Assembly (NCBI GenBank): GCA_963664045.2
Contig: CAXXGT010000012.1
Location: forward strand, 186,001 to 250,000
Direction of reading: 5' to 3'
DNA: 64,000 nt
Origin: JAPPHA01 sp963664045
Lineage (GTDB): Bacteria; Pseudomonadota; Alphaproteobacteria; Rhodobacterales; Rhodobacteraceae
In this document: one piece after another, positions 26,413-35,373 of the stretch
Position numbering within the stretch: position 1 is the stretch's first letter
How the letters are laid out: every line of letters begins with the position of its first letter
Position numbers and translations under genes: made by a program
The notes under the pieces: generated by a model
Told to the model about the DNA's origin: nothing
Database searches by the model: none
Seen by the model: only the letters and a program-made list of their open reading frames with translations

Positions 26413-27115
26413 CGCATTCCTGTCATTACGCGGGCTTGATGCCCATTACGGGGATTTCCACGCTCTTTTCGGCGTCGATATGGAGGTCTTTCAAGGTGAA
26501 GCCGTTGCAATCATCGGGGCGAACGGTGCAGGCAAGACCACCTTGATGCGCTCGATTTCCGGCCTGGTCAGGAACGGGCCCGATCAGGTCTGGTACCGCG
26601 GTCGGCAGATAGGTGCGCTTCGCGCCGACCAGGTCGCGCGGCAGGGGATTGCTCTTGTCCCCGAGGGGCGCCAGCTTTTCCCGTCCCTTTCGGTCGAGGA
26701 GAATCTTCTTCTCGGTGCGCGATTTGGCCAGGACGGTCCGTGGATGCTGGACACGGTGTATGAGTTGTTTCCAGTGCTCCGGGACCGGCGCAATCAGGCG
26801 TCCACATCCCTGTCCGGGGGCCAGCAGCAGATGGTGGCAATTGGCCGAGCCCTTATCGCGAATCCCGATCTCATACTCCTCGACGAGATCAGCCTGGGAC
26901 TTGCACCGGTTGTCATTGAGTCGATCTATCGGGCGCTGCCAGGCATCCTGGGCCATGGCATGACGGCGATGATCGTTGAACAGGACATTACACGAGCCCT
27001 GTCGGTCTGTTCCCGTGTCTATTGCCTGCAGGAAGGCCGCGTTTCGCTTGAGGCAGAGACTGACCGTATTGACCGGAAGGACGTCACGGCAGCCTATTTT
27101 GGTGTCGCCCAATGA
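26405..27115 (+). CDS. HAAT-type ABC transporter ATP-binding protein (LivF type)
   Basis: 236 residues. Walker A GANGAGKT, LVPEGRQLFPSLSVEENL, signature LSGGQQQMVAIGRAL, Walker B LILLDEISLGLAP and the switch His near the end of the nucleotide-binding core. It overlaps the preceding ATPase gene by 8 bp and the next permease gene by 4 bp. It is the second nucleotide-binding subunit of the same importer. Confidence 0.92.
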   Translation: MSDAFLSLRGLDAHYGDFHALFGVDMEVFQGEAVAIIGANGAGKTTLMRSISGLVRNGPDQVWYRGRQIGALRADQVARQGIALVPEGRQLFPSLSVEENLLLGARFGQDGPWMLDTVYELFPVLRDRRNQASTSLSGGQQQMVAIGRALIANPDLILLDEISLGLAPVVIESIYRALPGILGHGMTAMIVEQDITRALSVCSRVYCLQEGRVSLEAETDRIDRKDVTAAYFGVAQ

Positions 27116-27978
27116 TCGAATGGGTCGGGGCGGTGATTCAGGGAACGCTCCTCGGGGGTCTCTATGCCCTGTTCGCGGCAGGACTGTCGTTGATTTTCGG
27201 GGTCATGCGCCTGGTCAATATCGCGCATGGCGACCTGATCGTCCTTTCCGCCTACATTGGTCTGAGTACGACGATGATGCTCGGGGTTCACCCGTTTGCA
27301 GCGCTTCTCGTCGTGGTCCCGGCCATGGCAGGTTTCGGTTACGTATTGCAACGGGGATTGCTCAACCGAACCCTTGGCCAGGACATCCTGCCCCCGCTCC
27401 TGGTCACGTTCGGGCTTTCGGTCATCATTCAGAATGCCTTGCTGGAGACCTACACGGCCGATCCCCGCAAGCTGCCCGGCGGAGCCGTGGAAACGGCCAG
27501 TGTAACGGTCGGTGGAATCGCGGTCGGCGTGCTGCCCTTGCTGACCTTCGGGATTGCCGTCGCCGTGATCGCCAGCCTGCAATGGACCTTTTACCGGACA
27601 AGCCTGGGACGCGAGTTCCGGGCCGTGTCCGACAACCAGGACATTGCCCAGTTGATGGGACTCGACAAGGCGCATGTCTTTGCGCTCGCCATGGCGCTGT
27701 CGTTGGCCGTGACAGCAATCGCCGGCATTCTTCTCGGGGTGCGCACCAGCTTCGATCCAGCGATTGGCGGCGGTCGCCTCATCTTCGGGTTCGAAGCCGT
27801 CATTATCGGGGGCCTGGGAAACCTCTGGGGCACGCTCGCCGGAGGTGTCATTCTCGGGGTTGCCCAGACGCTGGGCGCGAAGATCAATCCGGGCTGGCAG
27901 TTATTGGCGGGGCATGTTGCCTTCCTGCTGGTGCTTGCGATCCGGCCCAATGGCCTGTTTCCGAGGGTCGAGCATTGA
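27112..27978 (+). CDS. HAAT-type ABC transporter permease (LivH type)
   Basis: A 288-residue inner-membrane protein with about eight hydrophobic segments. GLYALFAAGLSLIFGVMRLVN and IAHGDLIVLSAYIG are the LivH signatures, and GGLGNLWGTLAGGVILG lies near the C-terminus. The start overlaps the LivF-type gene (ATGA) and its stop overlaps the LivM-type start (TTGA). Confidence 0.92.
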   Translation: MIEWVGAVIQGTLLGGLYALFAAGLSLIFGVMRLVNIAHGDLIVLSAYIGLSTTMMLGVHPFAALLVVVPAMAGFGYVLQRGLLNRTLGQDILPPLLVTFGLSVIIQNALLETYTADPRKLPGGAVETASVTVGGIAVGVLPLLTFGIAVAVIASLQWTFYRTSLGREFRAVSDNQDIAQLMGLDKAHVFALAMALSLAVTAIAGILLGVRTSFDPAIGGGRLIFGFEAVIIGGLGNLWGTLAGGVILGVAQTLGAKINPGWQLLAGHVAFLLVLAIRPNGLFPRVEH

Positions 27979-28997
27979 ACGGAGTCGCCGTAACACGAAC
28001 TTCGGGTGTGGCCCGGATCTCCCTGCTCCTGGCTGCCGTCGCGATCCTGCTCCTGGCTGCGGCACCATGGTGGGCCGGGCGCGCCGACATGCGCCTGATG
28101 AGCGAGATCTTCCTCTACCTGTCCCTGGCGAGCCTCTGGAACCTGATGGCCGGATATGCCGGTCTCGTTTCGGTTGGCCAACAGGCGTACGTCGGATTCG
28201 GCGGTTACATGCTGTTTGCCCTGACGCAATTCGGAGGATTTCACCCGGTCACGGCAATTTTCCTGGCAGGAATGCTGGCGGCGGTTCTCTCGGTCCCGGT
28301 TGCGACCCTGATCTTCAGGCTGAAAGGCGCGTATTTTGCCATCGGCACATGGGTCATTGCCGAGGTGTTCCGCCTCGGATTTGCCCAGGTCTCCGCGCTT
28401 GGCGGCGGATCCGGGTCATCGCTTCCTGTCGACATTGTCCGGTCGCTTGCCGACACCCGATCCGGACGGGAGGCATTGAGTTACTGGTTGGCGCTCGGCG
28501 CGACGGTCATCGTGCTGGCCTCGATTTATCTATTCCTGCGTTCGCGCCGTGGCCTGGCGCTGAAAGCAATCAGGGACAACGAGACCGCGGCGGCCGGATT
28601 TGGCGTTGACATCTGGAAAACCAAGCTCGAGGTCTATGTCGTGACCGCGGCACTGACTTCGATCATTGGCGGGCTGATCTTTCTTCAGAAGCTCCGGATT
28701 TCACCCGATGCGGCGTTTTCGGTCAACGACTGGACCGCGTTCGTCATCTTCATCGTTGTCATCGGGGGGATTGGAACCCTCGAGGGCCCGATCATCGGAA
28801 CCCTCGTCTTCTTTGTCCTGCGCGAGACCCTTTCCGACTTTGGCACGTTCTACCTGATGATAATGGGTCTCGTGGCGATTGCCGTCATGCTGAGAGCTCC
28901 GAAGGGGATCTGGGGACTGGTTCGCGATCGCTTCGACCTGGAGCTGTTTCCTCTCGGCTTTCGCGTGAAAATTTCCGCACCCGAGAAGAGATCGTGA
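27975..28997 (+). CDS. HAAT-type ABC transporter permease (LivM type)
   Basis: A 340-residue inner-membrane protein with about nine hydrophobic segments. NLMAGYAGLVSVGQQAYVGFG is the LivM signature; LRSRRGLALKAIRDNETAA is the cytoplasmic EAA-like loop. A TTG at 27975 overlaps the LivH-type stop, and the family N-terminus starts there. The frame is open further upstream from 26976, but that part lies across the preceding ATPase and permease genes. Confidence 0.92.
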   Translation: MNGVAVTRTSGVARISLLLAAVAILLLAAAPWWAGRADMRLMSEIFLYLSLASLWNLMAGYAGLVSVGQQAYVGFGGYMLFALTQFGGFHPVTAIFLAGMLAAVLSVPVATLIFRLKGAYFAIGTWVIAEVFRLGFAQVSALGGGSGSSLPVDIVRSLADTRSGREALSYWLALGATVIVLASIYLFLRSRRGLALKAIRDNETAAAGFGVDIWKTKLEVYVVTAALTSIIGGLIFLQKLRISPDAAFSVNDWTAFVIFIVVIGGIGTLEGPIIGTLVFFVLRETLSDFGTFYLMIMGLVAIAVMLRAPKGIWGLVRDRFDLELFPLGFRVKISAPEKRS

Positions 28998-29130
28998 GCT
29001 TGCCGACCTGCCGAAACGCCCGCACAGCCCGTACCGTGACCCGTTTGGTGATCATGCACGCCGTTCCCGGGCCGGCTCGACGATTCGGGTCCCCGGAAAG
29101 GGCCGCATGTGAAATCGAGGGTGCCGACCC

Positions 29131-30771
29131 ATGAATGTTCTCTGGATCATGGCTGACCAGCTGCGCTGGGATTACCTGGGTTGCTATGGCGCCAGGCATA
29201 TCAGGACACCGAACATCGACCGCCTCGCATCGATGGGGGTTCGTTTCAACCGGGCCTATGTGCAATCGCCAATCTGCGGCCCCAGCCGCATGAGTTATTA
29301 CACGGGACGATATGTCCGCAGCCATGGTTCTACCTGGAACGGATTCCCGCTCCGTGTCGGGGAGCCGACAATAGGCGAGCATTTGCGCGAGATCGGGGTG
29401 AGATGTGCCCTGGTGGGCAAGACCCATATGACCCCTGACCGCGAGGGCATGTCACGGTTGGGGATCGATCCCGAAAGCGTGATCGGTGCGCTGGTCAGCG
29501 AATGTGGCTTCGAAGTCTTCGTTCGCGATGATGGCACCAACCATTCGGACTATCCGAACCGGCATGCGGAAGATTACGACATGTACCTGCGCGCGCACGG
29601 AATGGACGGAGACAATCCGTGGGAAGAATGGGCGAATACTGCCGTCGGACCTGACGGGGAGTTCCGTTCGGGATGGCTGCTCGAAAACGCCGGATTGCCG
29701 GCCAGGGTGCCGAAAGAACACTCGGAAACAGCCTGGCTCACGACCCGGGGGATCGAGTTCATTGAACAGCAGGGTGAAACGCCCTGGCTTTGCCACCTCA
29801 GCTACATCAAGCCGCATTGGCCGTATCTTGCACCGGCCCCCTATCATTCCATTTACTCGATCGGGGACGTGCCCCCGCCAAACCGGAACGAATCCGAGAA
29901 ACGATCGTGTCATCCGCTCATGCGCGCCTGGATGGACACGAGGGTCTCGAAGAGCTTTTCGCGGGACGAAATCAGAAATGCCGTCGCGCCGACCTACATG
30001 GGGCTGATCTTCGAGCTCGACGACCAACTCGGCCGGCTGTTCGATTACCTGGAGGAGTCCGGCCGGTTCAACGACACGATGGTCGTGTTCTGCTCCGATC
30101 ACGGCGACAATCTCGGAGATCACTGGATCGGCGAGAAGGACCTTTTTTATGACTGCTCGGCCCGGGTGCCGTTGATCGTTTTCGACCCGAGAAAGGAAGC
30201 CGAAGCAATTCGGGGCAGCGTATCCGAACAGCTTGTGGAAGCAATTGATCTCGCACCGACGTTTCTCGAGTTCTTCGGCGGCCCGGAAAGGCCGCATATT
30301 CTCGAAGGCCGTTCACTGACGCCGCTGCTGCATGACGTCGATACCGAGTGGCGTGGTTTCGTGTTTTCCGAGTACGACTACGCGACGCGCGAATCGAGGC
30401 GGGAGATGGGCGTCGATCAGCGTGACGCCCGTCTCGTCATGGTCTTCGACGGCCGTTGGAAATACATCCACGTGGAAGGGTTTCACCCGATGTTGTTCGA
30501 CCTGGCGAGCGATCCGGACGAACTGATCGATCTCGGGGAGGATCCTGAACATGCGAGACAGGTTAACAGGCTGAAAGAAATACATTTCCGCTGGGCCCGG
30601 GAACACCATGCAAGAATCACCTGCTCGCCAGGAATTGTCGAGGCGATGACAGATGACATGGAGCCGCCCGGTATCATGATCGGTTACTGGAATCAGGATG
30701 AACTCGAAAAAGGCGGTTACACGGTTCCGGGCCATATCAAGACGCCGTCACGGGAAACATCGGAACAGTGA
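29131..30771 (+). CDS. Sulfatase-family hydrolase (alkaline phosphatase superfamily)
   Basis: A 546-residue cytoplasmic-type hydrolase without a signal peptide. WIMADQLRWDYLGCYG gives the first metal Asp; Cys49 in CGPSR is the residue converted to formylglycine in sulfatases and phosphonate monoester hydrolases. VFCSDHGDNLGDH supplies further metal ligands. The substrate could be a sulfate ester, including choline sulfate-like compounds, or a phosphonate monoester. It lies 133 bp after the importer genes, same strand, so it may act on the imported compound. A formylglycine-generating enzyme would be required in trans. Confidence 0.87.
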   Translation: MNVLWIMADQLRWDYLGCYGARHIRTPNIDRLASMGVRFNRAYVQSPICGPSRMSYYTGRYVRSHGSTWNGFPLRVGEPTIGEHLREIGVRCALVGKTHMTPDREGMSRLGIDPESVIGALVSECGFEVFVRDDGTNHSDYPNRHAEDYDMYLRAHGMDGDNPWEEWANTAVGPDGEFRSGWLLENAGLPARVPKEHSETAWLTTRGIEFIEQQGETPWLCHLSYIKPHWPYLAPAPYHSIYSIGDVPPPNRNESEKRSCHPLMRAWMDTRVSKSFSRDEIRNAVAPTYMGLIFELDDQLGRLFDYLEESGRFNDTMVVFCSDHGDNLGDHWIGEKDLFYDCSARVPLIVFDPRKEAEAIRGSVSEQLVEAIDLAPTFLEFFGGPERPHILEGRSLTPLLHDVDTEWRGFVFSEYDYATRESRREMGVDQRDARLVMVFDGRWKYIHVEGFHPMLFDLASDPDELIDLGEDPEHARQVNRLKEIHFRWAREHHARITCSPGIVEAMTDDMEPPGIMIGYWNQDELEKGGYTVPGHIKTPSRETSEQ

Positions 30772-31408
30772 GATCGAAATGCCGTGAGATTTGTCATTTC
30801 GCGATCCAGGCCGCCCGTGTCGGGGCCGTTCGGATTCTGTCGCGAGCGTATGGGGGACTGTTCTTGGAGACATGGCTCGTTAACGTCTTCGATGGCGCCG
30901 TGGTGATTATGACGTGGAATCAATCGTTGAAATTCCTGATTCCCGGCTCTGGCCATTCTCCCCAGTTCGCCATTCCCGTAGATTGAGTTTCTGCCTTTCG
31001 AGACTCGCGATTCTGACCCAATCCCGGCTCAGCATTTGCGGATGAATCTCTTGAATTGGCGCAAGAAACGCATGAAGTCTCGGAGCTTGATGCGCAGCAA
31101 CACTGTTCTCGACCAAATTGTCAGTGCGGTAGGCTGGAGGCCCGTCCGCCTTGCGGGTTTCGCTCCTTCCAACAGACGGTGTTCCGGATCCAGGGACTCC
31201 AGCACCTTCTTGCGGACGTTCAGGAGTCCCCTGGAGCGCCGGCGATTTTCCCGTGCGGTCTCGATGGCATCGAGCGCCTTCCCTTCCGGGCCTCTCCTGC
31301 GATTTCCTGGAAGAAAGCATAGCTGACGATCGCCTGTGCGAAACAGAGCCCGTCGAACGGCCGGGCGAATCACGGACGCCTGCCGGCGCTTGGCCCCGGT
31401 AGCCGTTC
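30772..31408. other. Intergenic stretch without a recognisable gene
   Basis: 637 bp between the sulfatase and the C-S lyase genes. Overlapping frames on both strands are open (for example minus 30907-31449 and 31029-31373) but resemble no family I know and carry the Arg/Ser-rich look of shadow frames. It may be degraded coding DNA. No RNA gene was seen. Confidence 0.45.
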
Positions 31409-32608
31409 TCAGGCGTGAGCTTCCCGATCACCCGGCCGGAGGCGAGCACCTTCTCGATCTATGGCCTGTCCCATCCTGTCGAGACTATCCCGCAGTACGG
31501 CTGGCGGACAACCGAAGTTTATCCGCACCCAGTTTTCGTATCCCCCACCAAATTCTGCGCCGTCACTCAGTGCGACCTTCGCATTTTCGAGAAAAAACTC
31601 GTGGGGCGGGGCCGGCAGGTCATACAGACTGAAATCCGCCCAGCCAAGATAGCTGCTTTCAGGCGGAAACGTACGGGCTTCGGGCATGACTTGCCCGACT
31701 ATTGACAGGAGCAGGTCCCGGTTTTTCGCGAGTTGTAATGTAACGGCCTTCCGCCATTTCTCGCCGTTGGCGTAAGCGTACCTCATGGCAACGAGTCCCA
31801 ATACGTTCACGCTGTCGACCATCCCGGTTCGGGCGGCGGCAAACTGCGAACGCAACGCGGCATCGGGAACGATTGCGAAGGCGGCCTTAAGGCCCGCAAT
31901 ATTCCAGGTCTTGCTTGCTGCCATCAGCGTTATCGTTCTTTTTCCGATTTCTCGTGAAAGGGATGCGATCGGAACATGTTCACGGCCATCCAGTGTGAGT
32001 CCGCAGTGGATTTCATCGGAAATCACGACGAGGTTGTTTTGGAGACAGGTTTCTGCAAGGCCCTCGATTTCACGCCGAGTCATCACCCGCCCAGTCGGGT
32101 TTTGCGGATTGCACAGCAAAAGCGCTTTCGCTCGGGCTGCAGCCCGCTCTAGCTGTGCCGGGTCCGAACGCCAGCGACCCTGGCCATCAGGCTGGAGTGG
32201 AACATCGAGCCGTCGGAGGTGCCAGAATTCCGGAGCGTCCAGCAAGGGCCTGTATACTGGCGTTTCCAGAATGACCCCGTCGCCGGGCGCCAGGAAAGCG
32301 CGAAGAGCCATATTGAAGCCAGGCTCTACGCCAGGAAGGAACACCAGCGCTTCCGGTTCAACGCTCCAGCCATGGTCGCGCAACATCGCGTCCACGAGGG
32401 TATCTCGGAGATCGTCGGTTGGAATTCCGTAACCCAGCATCGGATGGTCGAGCCTTTGTCTGATCGCCGCAATGATTCCGGGGTCCGGGGAGAAATCCAT
32501 GTCCGCTACCCACATCGGCGTCACGTCAGGTGCGTAGCGAGACCATTTGGAACTCCCCGTTCCAAGCCTTTCGATTACGGTCTCGAAATCAAAAGTCATC
32601 AATTCCAT
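31409..32608 (-). CDS. PatB/MalY-family PLP-dependent C-S beta-lyase / aminotransferase
   Basis: 399 residues, fold-type I. It has the PatB/MalY start (SSKWSRYAPDVTPMWVADMDF), LCNPQNPTGRVMTRREI, VVISDEIHCGLTL with the pyridine-binding Asp, and the Schiff-base Lys in MAASKTWNIAGLK. Family members cleave cystathionine or other cysteine S-conjugates to pyruvate, ammonia and a thiol. It lies on the same strand as the amidohydrolase, racemase and ABC ATPase but is separated from them by 680 bp, so shared transcription is uncertain. Confidence 0.88.
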   Translation of the reverse strand: MELMTFDFETVIERLGTGSSKWSRYAPDVTPMWVADMDFSPDPGIIAAIRQRLDHPMLGYGIPTDDLRDTLVDAMLRDHGWSVEPEALVFLPGVEPGFNMALRAFLAPGDGVILETPVYRPLLDAPEFWHLRRLDVPLQPDGQGRWRSDPAQLERAAARAKALLLCNPQNPTGRVMTRREIEGLAETCLQNNLVVISDEIHCGLTLDGREHVPIASLSREIGKRTITLMAASKTWNIAGLKAAFAIVPDAALRSQFAAARTGMVDSVNVLGLVAMRYAYANGEKWRKAVTLQLAKNRDLLLSIVGQVMPEARTFPPESSYLGWADFSLYDLPAPPHEFFLENAKVALSDGAEFGGGYENWVRINFGCPPAVLRDSLDRMGQAIDREGARLRPGDREAHA

Positions 32609-33288
32609 TTGCCTCGGATCATGACGACATCAACATGGACGGGAGATCAGGTCACACAACAATTAGGCAACAGGAAATGGTGCTACGACAAATTTTGGCT
32701 GGCCTGCGGTCCACCGTTTGATCCCCTTCCAATGTCGTTTCAGCCGTTCTGGCAGGAAATCGGTTCCATCATAGCAAAGGTAGCCGGGGGAGCACAGAGC
32801 AGGAGCGGAGACCTCGCAAGGGTCCGCTTGCTTGTTGTCCGCTTCTGTTGCTCCGGAGGCATGACCCCTCCCCCAGTTCAGAACCAGTTCGCGCACATTC
32901 CTCGATCCGGATTTTCCTTTCGTCTCCGGGCGTGATGCACAGCACCACGGGACCGGACAACGGTAACAATCGTAAGGTGCGGGAGACTCTGAAATCCGGC
33001 ACGGGCAGTGCGAACCGGATCAACGCAGACGACACCGAGCGAGAAAAGGCGCTTCACGACGGCCGGCATTGACCAAGGCAGTCGTGCACCCATTCGATGA
33101 TGCGCCCGAGGACGGATTTTCCCTCCCTTGTTCCGGATGGACCGCTTCGTCGGTCGTCAAGAACCAGGCGATTTGCGGTTGTCCGCAGACAGACCCCCTC
33201 GGACGGGCCATGACAGTGCAATCGACAGCAAGACTTCAACCGAATGAAGTGATTGAAGTTGCCGCGACTACCAGGAGTTCACCATTTT
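32609..33288. other. Intergenic stretch without a recognisable gene
   Basis: 680 bp between the C-S lyase and the amidohydrolase genes. Only short frames with no family similarity are open on either strand. I see no RNA gene, repeat or insertion-sequence end. Decayed coding sequence is possible. Confidence 0.45.
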
Positions 33289-34674
33289 TCAGAACGTGGT
33301 CAAGCATTCACCTGCCCCCTTGAACCAGCCTTCTGTACGGCGTGGAACATACCGGCCGGCTCCAGGTTGACTGCAAATCTCCTTGCCGTCCCATCCGAGT
33401 CTCCCGCGAAGATAGCTTCGTGCCACGCGAGCGGAGAATTCCCTCCCGTGAAAGGGACTCCAGTTCAAGCCGTCATGGGACGAGGCTTCGTCCCACGTGA
33501 ACTGCCCCCTCTCGATAACTGTTAAGTCAGCGTCAAGCCCAACAGCGATTTGGCCTTTCCGGTCATCCAATCCAAAAAAACGGGCGGGGCGCGCGCACAA
33601 TAGTTCCGCAGTCAGGCGCGCGGCATCAAACCCGCGCCTTTCGGCGCCTGTGAAAAAGGCAGGCAACAGGGTTTCAACGCCAGGGACGCCGGCACCTGCA
33701 TCAAAGATGGATCCGGTCAGCTTGTTGTCGATAGGCCAACTGGAATGATCGGACGAGATGAAGCCAACCTTGCCGGACCTGACTGCTTCCCAGAGCGGTT
33801 CGATCTGACGTGGCCGAATGGGCGGGTTCACCTTCATCCTGGCCCCCAGGATTTCTCCGTCGTTCTCCGGATCGAACCACAAATAGTGAACGCAGAGTTC
33901 GCCGGTGGCCCGAGCCCCGAGCGCGGAGAAGCTCTCCACGAGATCAAATCCGGCACCTGTCGACAGGTGAACGATATGCACGTGCGTTCCGGTTGTCAGA
34001 CCGAGCGCAAGAAAATGGCCAGTTGCAGCCATTTCGGCCGCGGGTGGCCGGCTTTCCGAATGGGCAGCGATTCCGTTCAATCCATCGGTAAGCGCCCGTT
34101 CAATCCGCGCAAGCACGATTTCTTGGTCTTCGTTGTGCAGGCAAAGAGGGAGACCGCCGTCAGCCAGAGCTTCGAGCAGATCAAGCCTCAAGTCGGAGGA
34201 GATCCGCGGGAATCTGGTCGAACTGCTTTCAAAAGAGGAAATCTTGAAACCAACGACACCGCCATCGATCAACGCGTCCAGGTTTGTTGTTCCGGTGTCG
34301 GACGTTGCCGTCCCGTATAGAGCCACGTCAGCGTGAGCGTATTTCTCGATCGCATCAATCTTGGCGTTCAGGCGCGTCGCGCGGTCCAGCGGAAATGGGT
34401 TATCGTAGGGCATGTCCACGAGTGTTGTCACTCCGCCTGCTATTGCGGAGCGCGTCGTGTCGCCCAGCCCCTTCAACCCTTTGTAGCTGCACGAATGGGT
34501 TTGCCCATCGACGATGCCCGGCAAGACAAGGGCATCGCCCGCATCATGAACGTCGATTGCGCCAGGCGGATTTCCAGAGCCGATTTTGGCAATCCGTCCG
34601 TTCTTCACGGCAACCCACCCATTCTCAATCAGTTTGTCTCCTGCCATGATCTGCCCGTGAAGAACCAAATCCAT
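33289..34674 (-). CDS. Cyclic amidohydrolase (dihydroorotase / hydantoinase / allantoinase family)
   Basis: A 461-residue amidohydrolase-superfamily enzyme opening cyclic amides or ureides. The metal motif reads D56-G-Q-T-H60 in LPGIVDGQTHSC, so the first His of the usual D-x-H-x-H is Gln. The bridging carboxylated Lys is likely Lys144 (VGFKISS), His180 is in CLHNEDQE, VHIVHLS carries the next His, and the catalytic Asp is in ISSDHSSWP. It follows the racemase by 1 bp. The neighbour suggests a hydantoin-like substrate whose enantiomers must be interconverted. Whether the Gln variant is active cannot be told. Confidence 0.85.
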   Translation of the reverse strand: MDLVLHGQIMAGDKLIENGWVAVKNGRIAKIGSGNPPGAIDVHDAGDALVLPGIVDGQTHSCSYKGLKGLGDTTRSAIAGGVTTLVDMPYDNPFPLDRATRLNAKIDAIEKYAHADVALYGTATSDTGTTNLDALIDGGVVGFKISSFESSSTRFPRISSDLRLDLLEALADGGLPLCLHNEDQEIVLARIERALTDGLNGIAAHSESRPPAAEMAATGHFLALGLTTGTHVHIVHLSTGAGFDLVESFSALGARATGELCVHYLWFDPENDGEILGARMKVNPPIRPRQIEPLWEAVRSGKVGFISSDHSSWPIDNKLTGSIFDAGAGVPGVETLLPAFFTGAERRGFDAARLTAELLCARPARFFGLDDRKGQIAVGLDADLTVIERGQFTWDEASSHDGLNWSPFHGREFSARVARSYLRGRLGWDGKEICSQPGAGRYVPRRTEGWFKGAGECLTTF

Positions 34675-34675
34675 C

Positions 34676-35341
34676 CTAACAACCTTTTCCGAAATAACTC
34701 ATGTCCAACTGCGCCACGGCAGCTGCGACAGCTGCTTGAACAGGATCGACTACCGGCAGGCCAAGAACGGCCTGAAGGCGACCGCGTTGCTTTCCCATTC
34801 CCGCACAACCGAGTATGACCACGTCTGCGCCATCCCGGTCCCGTAGCGCCATCCCGGTTTCAATGACCGCCCGTGTGATGCCTCCGTCGGAAATTGCTTC
34901 CGATACGCCCATGTTCACGGGCCTGTCGCCGGCAAGTCGCTGCGCTATCTTGAGTTTCTCGATATGGCGAGCGTGTCTTGCAACCGAGGTCGGGCCGAGG
35001 GAGATTACTCCGAAACGCCTGCCAAGCTGCAGGGCGGCGTAGTAGGCGGCCTCGGCGATCCCGATTACCGGAACAGTGACAAGCGTTCTGGCTGCCGCCA
35101 CGCCGGGGTCTGAAAAACAGGCGATAACAATAGCGTCTGCACCGCAATGTCGCGTATGGTCCAAAACCATTGGCACCACTTCTTCGACGTGGGCGTCCGA
35201 TTCGATCCCTTCCGGCGCCGTCGGAATGTAGCCGCACGTGATCCTGTGTCTTGTGACGGCGCGAAGCGGATGAACGCACCTGTCGATGGAAGCTGTCACA
35301 CGGGCCGATCCGTTTGGGTTGAGGACGAAGATCTCTCGCAA
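34676..35341 (-). CDS. Asp/Glu/hydantoin racemase-family protein
   Basis: 221 residues. FVLNPNGS at the N-terminus is the substrate-anchoring loop of HyuE-type racemases; the two catalytic Cys sit in VIACFSDPG and LGCAGMGK, as required for two-base racemisation. GVISLGPTS is also typical. Related proteins racemise 5-substituted hydantoins, allantoin or aspartate. It is directly upstream of a cyclic amidohydrolase, the standard hydantoin-utilisation pairing. Confidence 0.87.
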   Translation of the reverse strand: MREIFVLNPNGSARVTASIDRCVHPLRAVTRHRITCGYIPTAPEGIESDAHVEEVVPMVLDHTRHCGADAIVIACFSDPGVAAARTLVTVPVIGIAEAAYYAALQLGRRFGVISLGPTSVARHARHIEKLKIAQRLAGDRPVNMGVSEAISDGGITRAVIETGMALRDRDGADVVILGCAGMGKQRGRLQAVLGLPVVDPVQAAVAAAVAQLDMSYFGKGC

Positions 35342-35373
35342 AGGGTGTCCTTCGAATGCGCAGCGACAGTAGG

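Noticed and set aside
26976..28997. Long 673-codon frame containing the LivM-type permease
   Set aside because: The first 333 codons overlap the LivF- and LivH-type genes in another frame and are Arg/Pro-rich; permease similarity begins at the TTG at 27975.
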